Shown in pieces: positions 7,972 to 10,808 of a stretch of 10,808 nucleotides of DNA; positions within the stretch are counted from its first letter, which is position 1; each line of letters starts with the position of its first letter. The notes beneath the pieces were generated by a model. It had not been told where the DNA came from. It worked only from the letters and a program-made list of their open reading frames with translations, and did no database searches. Where the stretch lies: positions 1 through 10,808 of the forward strand of contig DALYJJ010000180.1 in NCBI GenBank assembly GCA_031969915.1, in the 5' to 3' direction. The translations under genes and the position numbers were made by a program. The DNA comes from DALYJJ01 sp031969915 (GTDB lineage: Bacteria; Acidobacteriota; Terriglobia; Bryobacterales; Bryobacteraceae).

Positions 7972-8012
7972 GGCGGGATGAAGGCCGCGCTGGAGACTTC
8001 GACGTGATCGCG

Positions 8013-8117
8013 TCACTGCCGCCCTACCGCCCAGCGGTCGTCTCGCCCGCCCGGCGCATACGCCAGCCGGTTCAGCGCATCGTAGCGAAACCGCTGCCTG
8101 TCCCCAGCCACGGCGCC
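8013..8117 (-). pseudogene. Remnant of an RHS/YD-repeat protein gene
   Basis: Read on the minus strand from 8117 to the TGA at 8015-8013, 34 codons give a tract containing RQRFRYDALNRLAYAPGG. YDALNRL (8084-8064) is the hallmark of YD repeats in RHS-type polymorphic toxins and wall-associated proteins. An in-frame TAG lies just upstream (8120-8118) and no start codon context exists, so this is a scrap of a larger gene. It fills most of the 176-nt gap between the GH42 gene and the hicAB promoter. RHS genes often recombine, and such scraps are left behind. Confidence 0.65.
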
Positions 8118-8146
8118 CTAAAACTGCTTGAATGCGGCTGAGACGG

Positions 8147-8175
8147 TTGACACTCGGACAGAACTGTCCGAGACT
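8147..8175 (+). promoter_or_regulatory. hicAB promoter with palindromic operator
   Basis: A perfect TTGACA (-35, 8147-8152) is followed at 17 bp by GAGACT (8170-8175), a weak -10. The spacer and the first part of the -10 are occupied by a perfect inverted repeat, CTCGGACAG (8153-8161), AA, CTGTCCGAG (8164-8172). A dimeric DNA-binding protein bound there would block RNA polymerase. HicB has a C-terminal helix-turn-helix and is known in other systems to autorepress, so it is the natural candidate. Transcription would start at about 8182, the proposed GTG start of hicA. Confidence 0.7.
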
Positions 8176-8181
8176 GGAGTG

Positions 8182-8394
8182 GTGCGGGGCGCGGAGTTCG
8201 AGCGGAGAGTCCGGAAGCTGGCACGAAACCGGAAGGTCACCTGCCAGTTCGTTGCCGACAAGGGAAAGGGAAGCCACGGCCGCCTCTACCTCGGCGACGA
8301 GTTCACAACGCTCAAGGATCGCAAGAAGGAGATTGGCCGCGACCTGCTGGCCAAGATGTGCGCCGATCTGAAGATCGATCCGCACGAGCTGTAG
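8182..8394 (+). CDS. hicA: HicA-type mRNA-interferase toxin
   Basis: Small RNA-cleaving toxin of the HicA family, 70 residues from the GTG at 8182. The frame is open back to a TTG at 8128, but that start would lie upstream of the promoter, and MRGAEFERRVRKLARNR matches the usual beginning of this HicA branch. The conserved catalytic His is in GKGSHGRLYLG, followed by FTTLKDRKKEIGRDLLAKM, which fits the small double-stranded-RNA-binding-like fold of HicA. The predicted transcript start coincides with the GTG, so it may be translated leaderless. The hicB ribosome binding site overlaps the hicA stop codon. HicA cleaves mRNA and arrests growth until neutralised by HicB; this is family knowledge. 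It appears intact. Confidence 0.85.
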   Translation: MRGAEFERRVRKLARNRKVTCQFVADKGKGSHGRLYLGDEFTTLKDRKKEIGRDLLAKMCADLKIDPHEL

Positions 8395-8398
8395 GAGG
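8394..8398 (+). promoter_or_regulatory. Strong ribosome binding site of hicB, overlapping the hicA stop
   Basis: GGAGG starts on the last base of the hicA TAG (8392-8394) and lies 7 nt before the ATG at 8406. It fixes the hicB start. A strong site for the antitoxin behind a leaderless GTG for the toxin would favour excess antitoxin. Confidence 0.8.
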
Positions 8399-8405
8399 CG
8401 AACGC

Positions 8406-8840
8406 ATGTCAATGTTTAGCTATCCCGCGAAGTTCACGGCCGGCAGTGACGGCCGCCTGTTGGTTGAGTTTGTCGATCTGCCTCGTGTAGCGACCGACGG
8501 CAAGGACGAGCGTGAGGCCATGGAAGAAGCCATGGATGCTCTCGGCTCCGATCTCTCCATCCGCCTGTCCCGCCGGGAGGAGATCCCCACGCCCTCACCG
8601 GCGAAGCGCGGCCAGCGCCAGGTGCCCGTGCCGCTCTGGCTGGCGCCGAAGCTCGCGCTCTACCTGGCCATGCGCGACCAGCGCGTCAACAACTCCGAAC
8701 TCGCCCGCCGCTTGGGGCTGCACGAGCGGGTGGTCCGCCGCATGCTCGATCCCGAACACGCTACGAAGGCGGAGAAGATCCAGGCCGCCCTCGCCGTCCT
8801 GGGCAAACAGATGACTGTTGAAGTCCGCGACGCCGCGTGA
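8406..8840 (+). CDS. hicB: HicB-type antitoxin with C-terminal helix-turn-helix
   Basis: Antitoxin and probable autorepressor, 144 residues from the ATG at 8406 (a second ATG follows at 8412). The N-terminal part, about residues 1-58, has the HicB fold signature: FSYPAKFTAGSDGRLLVEF, then DLPRVATDGKDEREAMEEA. A Pro/Arg-rich hinge (59-75) leads to a C-terminal helix-turn-helix, with SELARRLGLHERVVRRML at about 97-114. The N-terminal domain should bind and mask HicA, and the C-terminal domain should bind the palindrome at 8153-8172. It lies 11 nt after hicA in the same operon. Its 3' end faces the PIN-domain remnant, whose open frame runs antisense through the last 246 nt of hicB. No clear terminator follows it. 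Confidence 0.87.
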   Translation: MSMFSYPAKFTAGSDGRLLVEFVDLPRVATDGKDEREAMEEAMDALGSDLSIRLSRREEIPTPSPAKRGQRQVPVPLWLAPKLALYLAMRDQRVNNSELARRLGLHERVVRRMLDPEHATKAEKIQAALAVLGKQMTVEVRDAA

Positions 8841-9233
8841 GTCCCCGAGTTGTCCAATGCCTACTTCCGCGGGCACACGCAGAAATCCGGCGGCGGCGAA
8901 GCGCGAGTCGAACGCAAACGCGTGGCGGATACGCTCGGCCCGCATGAACGCAAAGCTGGTGGCGTCCACGAAGCCAAAGTCATGGTCACGGTATCGGTCG
9001 AGGATCGCAAAGGCGCGCCGCTCCGGATCCCGGCTGACGAATATGCGCTCCAAGCGCCGCGTCTGGTCGACAGAATCCAGGAATCTCCGGCAGGCGCCAT
9101 AGCCGCGTGTCACACCCAGCAGCGTGTATGTCTCGCCCACGAGGGTGCCGGCGGCCTCCCCGTGATGCGCATCTCCGACGACCTGAGCGGCAAACCACGC
9201 GCCGCCGTCAACAAACGCTCGCCGAGGCGTCAT
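8595..9233 (-). pseudogene. VapC-like PIN-domain ribonuclease toxin, internally deleted
   Basis: The open frame has 212 codons, but PIN similarity covers only residues 4 to about 121 (9224-8871). The first acidic residue is in AFVDGGAWFA, the second in LVGETYTLL, and later ones in DFGFVDATSFAFM and RHAFAFDSRF, the order expected for a Mg-dependent PIN ribonuclease. Between GDAHHGEA (20-27) and GTLVGETY (29-36) about 20-25 residues normally present in PIN proteins are missing, and the usual Thr/Ser after the first Asp are Gly-Gly. Beyond residue 122 the frame runs antisense to hicB without PIN likeness. A TAG in the next frame (8863-8861) may mark the original end. ATG overlaps the antitoxin stop in ATGA (9233-9230). 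Most likely inactive. Confidence 0.6.
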
Positions 9234-9457
9234 CGCGGGCGATTCCGCGCTCGTTCAGAGCCGGCCAGAATCCGATCGTGGCGGAACGAAGCGTCCGCCC
9301 GGCGGCTGCGACCAGCCTGACCGATGAGACCGAGCAGGGGTTCCTCCTCCGCCGCTTCACTCCGGAGCAGCAGATCGAGTGCATCCCCTTGCGACACGTC
9401 GTATCGAAGCCAGCTAGGCGCTGAACGGGAAGGCGCTTGCGCCGCCACGCACCCCAA
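9230..9457 (-). pseudogene. Partial antitoxin gene of the RHH/CopG type, partner of the PIN protein
   Basis: The frame of 75 codons from a TTG at 9457 ends at TGA (9232-9230), overlapping the PIN start codon by ATGA, the usual layout of antitoxin-toxin pairs. The C-terminal half reads EEEPLLGLIGQAGRSRR, then ADASFRHDRILAGSERA. As I recall, this closely follows the EPLLGLIG...GRSGR.D.S..HD motif at the end of antitoxins that accompany PIN toxins. The first 15 or so residues do not resemble the expected N-terminal ribbon-helix-helix, no ribosome binding site precedes the TTG, and no better start is found in the other minus-strand frames. The N-terminus is therefore probably lost. Confidence 0.5.
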
Positions 9458-9549
9458 CGGGATGCCTTGGTCTTGCAGGTGTGACTCGATAGATCATTTC
9501 TGTGTACCCTGGAAACGGAAGTCGCCACATTGCGGAAGAAGGGCAAGCC

Positions 9550-9780
9550 ATGAAGAAACTCATCGTTCGCACCGACGGATTCGAAGGCTTCCGGCGGCGC
9601 TCGCAGGAACGCGCCAAAAAGCTCGAACGCGGGGAATTCCTGGAACCGGCGAAAATTCTCACTTTTGAAAATGCGTTTCCGGCACTCACTCGCGGCAGGA
9701 TCGCACTGTACCGGAAGGTGAAGGAGAAGAACATGAGCATCACCGCCCTCGCCGCCAGCCTCGACGGGAATGCCCGGTAG
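9550..9780 (+). CDS. Winged-helix regulator of the HVO_A0114-like type, truncated by an IS
   Basis: The frame gives 76 residues from the ATG at 9550, preceded by GAAGGG (9538-9543) at 6 nt; an earlier ATG at 9502 lacks a binding site. MKKLIVRTDGFEGFRRR, then ERAKKLERGEFLEPAKILTFEN, is characteristic of small DNA-binding proteins annotated as HVO_A0114-type or MarR-like, usually about 110-125 residues. RIALYRKVKEKNMSITALAASL begins the helix-turn-helix. Likeness stops at about 9777, the frame closes at TAG (9778-9780), and IS sequence follows, so the recognition helix and wing are lost. Such regulators often act as the DNA-binding partner in toxin-antitoxin pairs; I see no toxin partner upstream. 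Probably non-functional. Confidence 0.6.
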   Translation: MKKLIVRTDGFEGFRRRSQERAKKLERGEFLEPAKILTFENAFPALTRGRIALYRKVKEKNMSITALAASLDGNAR

Positions 9781-10753
9781 ATCGTAGAAAGTAGCGACTC
9801 TCGCCCTCAGCCTTGTTAGGCTGAGAGCACATTTTCTTTCGCGAGAAAAAGGAGAGTCGCTATGAAGAAACCATATCAGATTGAATCGTACCGGGCCGTG
9901 AAGCGTCTGGAGGAACTGGCAGCGGAAGGGAACCCGGCGGTGCAGATGGTGCTGCCGATGGCCGAGGCGGTGGGCTGGCTGAAGCAGGGCGTGGGCGAGT
10001 TGATCCGTCAAGCCGGCCTGCAGCTGATCAGCCTGCTGATGGAAGAAGAAGTCCGCGGCTTGGTGGGCGAACGCAATCAACCGCAAGCCGATCGTAAGGC
10101 GAACCGCTGGGGACGCGAGCGCGGCTACTGCGTGGTGATGGGCCAGAAGGTGCCGATCGAGCGGCCCCGCGTGCGGAGCACCGAGGCTCGGGAAGTCCGG
10201 TTGGGGAGTTACGAACTGTTCCATCGCGGCGAGCCGTTAACGGAAACGGTGTGGGAGAAGTTGCTGCTGGGCCTGAGCACGCGCCGCTACGGTCAAGCGG
10301 TGCGCCAGTTCGCGGAAGCCTACGGGCTGGAGAAGAGCGCGATCAGCGAGCACTTCATTGAAGCCAGCCGCGCGAAGTTGAAGCAGTTGATGGAACGGCG
10401 TCTGGAGCAGATGAAGTTCTGTGCGCTGCTGATTGATGCCACGCCGTTCGAAGGCCAGCACATGGTAGTTGCGTTGGGCATCGGCCAGGACGGGCGAAAA
10501 ACGATCTTGGGCCTGCGGCAAGGAGCCACGGAAAACGCCACCGTGGTGGGCGAGTTGCTGGAGGATCTGGCCGGACGCGGGTTCGATTTCACGGCGTCGC
10601 GATTGTATGTTCTGGATGGAGCCAAAGCGTTGTCGGCCGCGGTGAGAAACCATGCCGGAGCCTCCGCGGTGATTCAGCGCTGCCAGGTTCACAAGCGCCG
10701 GAACGTGCTGGATCACCTGAGTGAAGATCAGCAGCCATTGGTGGCGCAGAAGT
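9778..10753 (+). mobile_element. IS256-family insertion sequence, 3' part missing
   Basis: The left boundary falls between the end of regulator likeness (9777) and the leader inverted repeat beginning at 9792; its exact base cannot be fixed without another copy. The element supplies a structured leader and one transposase gene. The right part, including the transposase C-terminus and right terminal repeat, is absent, because unrelated sequence resembling another IS end starts at about 10754. Target duplications cannot be checked. Confidence 0.65.
9792..9862 (+). repeat. Nested inverted repeats: three-way-junction leader enclosing the transposase ribosome binding site
   Basis: The outer arms TAGCGACTCTC (9792-9802) and GAGAGTCGCTA (9852-9862) are perfectly complementary over 11 bp. 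Inside are an 8-bp hairpin, CTCAGCCT / AGGCTGAG (9806-9813, 9818-9825, loop TGTT), and a 6-bp hairpin, TTTTCT / AGAAAA (9832-9837, 9844-9849). The transposase GGAG (9851-9854) and the A of its ATG lie in or beside the outer 3' arm. Folded RNA would hide the translation start. Confidence 0.7.
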
Positions 10754-10755
10754 GA
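9862..10755 (+). pseudogene. IS256-family (Mutator-type) transposase, C-terminally truncated
   Basis: DDE transposase of the IS256 family, 297 residues where about 400-430 is usual. The N-terminal DNA-binding part includes RWGRERGYCVVMGQKVPIER and RLGSYELFHRGEPL. The catalytic core begins with Asp192 in ALLIDATPFEGQ, and the second Asp252 is in LYVLDGAKALSAAV. It is followed by the family signature RCQVHKRRNVLDHL (273-286). The frame ends at TGA (10753-10755) after EDQQPLVAQK, where related proteins continue for more than 100 residues, including the catalytic Glu. The protein should therefore be inactive, although it may still bind IS ends. GGAG at 9851-9854 stands 7 nt before the ATG. The sequence after the stop does not resemble the missing part in any frame, which points to a second insertion rather than a simple nonsense mutation. 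Confidence 0.85.
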
Positions 10756-10808
10756 GGGTGTAAAAGGATCTGTGTAAACGCTGATCGTCCTGGGATGCAA
10801 AATAGGAG
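10754..10808 (+). mobile_element. Probable left end of a second IS element, cut by the window edge
   Basis: From 10756 the sequence runs GGGTGTAAAAGGATCTGTG and on to TAAACG, with GTGTAAA repeated at 10758-10764 and 10772-10778. From memory this resembles terminal repeats of IS256-type elements, different from the leader of the element it interrupts. The last bases, AATAGGAG, contain a good ribosome binding site (AGGAG, 10804-10808), so a transposase start codon is expected within about 10 nt beyond the window. Confidence 0.45.

Noticed and set aside
8128..8181. TTG at 8128 as the start of hicA
   Set aside because: It lies upstream of the TTGACA and operator, and family likeness begins at MRGAEF from the GTG at 8182.
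8841..9230. Plus-strand frames of 94 and 156 codons after hicB
   Set aside because: They are Arg/Ala-rich antisense shadows of the PIN-domain frame, which carries the recognisable motifs.
9792..9862. tRNA-like cloverleaf
   Set aside because: Stem lengths and loops do not match tRNA: only two inner hairpins, no T-loop or anticodon features. It is better explained as a regulatory IS leader.
9208..10224. Minus-strand frame of 338 codons running through the regulator and the transposase
   Set aside because: It crosses unrelated genes and an IS junction, and its product shows no family motif.
1..10808. CRISPR array, rRNA or tRNA genes
   Set aside because: No regularly spaced direct repeats, and no recognisable rRNA or tRNA sequence was seen on either strand.

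Overview
The window is about 10.8 kb of GC-rich bacterial DNA. Secreted sugar-active enzymes, two Tat-exported oxidoreductases, a TIR protein, toxin-antitoxin debris and insertion sequences together suggest a soil Acidobacteriota of the Solibacter/Bryobacterales type. That placement rests on gene content and codon style only; a planctomycete-like genome is the main alternative.

Left part (1-7971), a carbohydrate-oriented region. The tail of an unrecognised gene (2-94) is followed by a secreted acetyl-xylan-esterase-like alpha/beta hydrolase (136-2083, +) whose reading frame is broken once near 480-510. Converging on it, with 2 nt between stop codons, is a minus-strand cluster: a TIR protein (5762-4314), a Tat-signal aldo/keto reductase (4258-3353) and a Tat-signal Gfo/Idh/MocA oxidoreductase (3339-2086). 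The last two are tightly coupled: the second gene's ribosome binding site directly follows the first gene's stop codon. Divergent from the TIR gene is a secreted GH42 beta-galactosidase (5866-7971, +). The hydrolases would act on plant-type or microbial polysaccharides outside the cytoplasm, and the exported oxidoreductases could modify the released sugars.

Right part (7972-10808), an accessory and decay region. It holds a 34-codon scrap of an RHS/YD-repeat gene (8117-8013, -), then a complete hicAB toxin-antitoxin operon (8182-8840, +). The hicAB promoter carries a perfect 9-bp inverted repeat exactly between its -35 and -10 elements. Facing hicB is a damaged RHH-antitoxin/PIN-toxin pair (9457 down to about 8868, -) joined by an ATGA overlap, with an apparent internal deletion in the toxin. 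A winged-helix regulator (9550-9780, +) is cut short by an IS256-family insertion (from about 9778). That transposase (9862-10755) lacks its C-terminal catalytic part and runs into what looks like the left end of a second IS element at about 10754, with an AGGAG at the last bases of the window.

The points most worth following are the two-TIR protein, in which the N-terminal copy has Asp at the position of the catalytic Glu kept in the C-terminal copy; the hicAB operator; a folded leader that buries the transposase ribosome binding site; and the recurrence of -10-like boxes 6-9 nt before start codons, which suggests leaderless transcripts.
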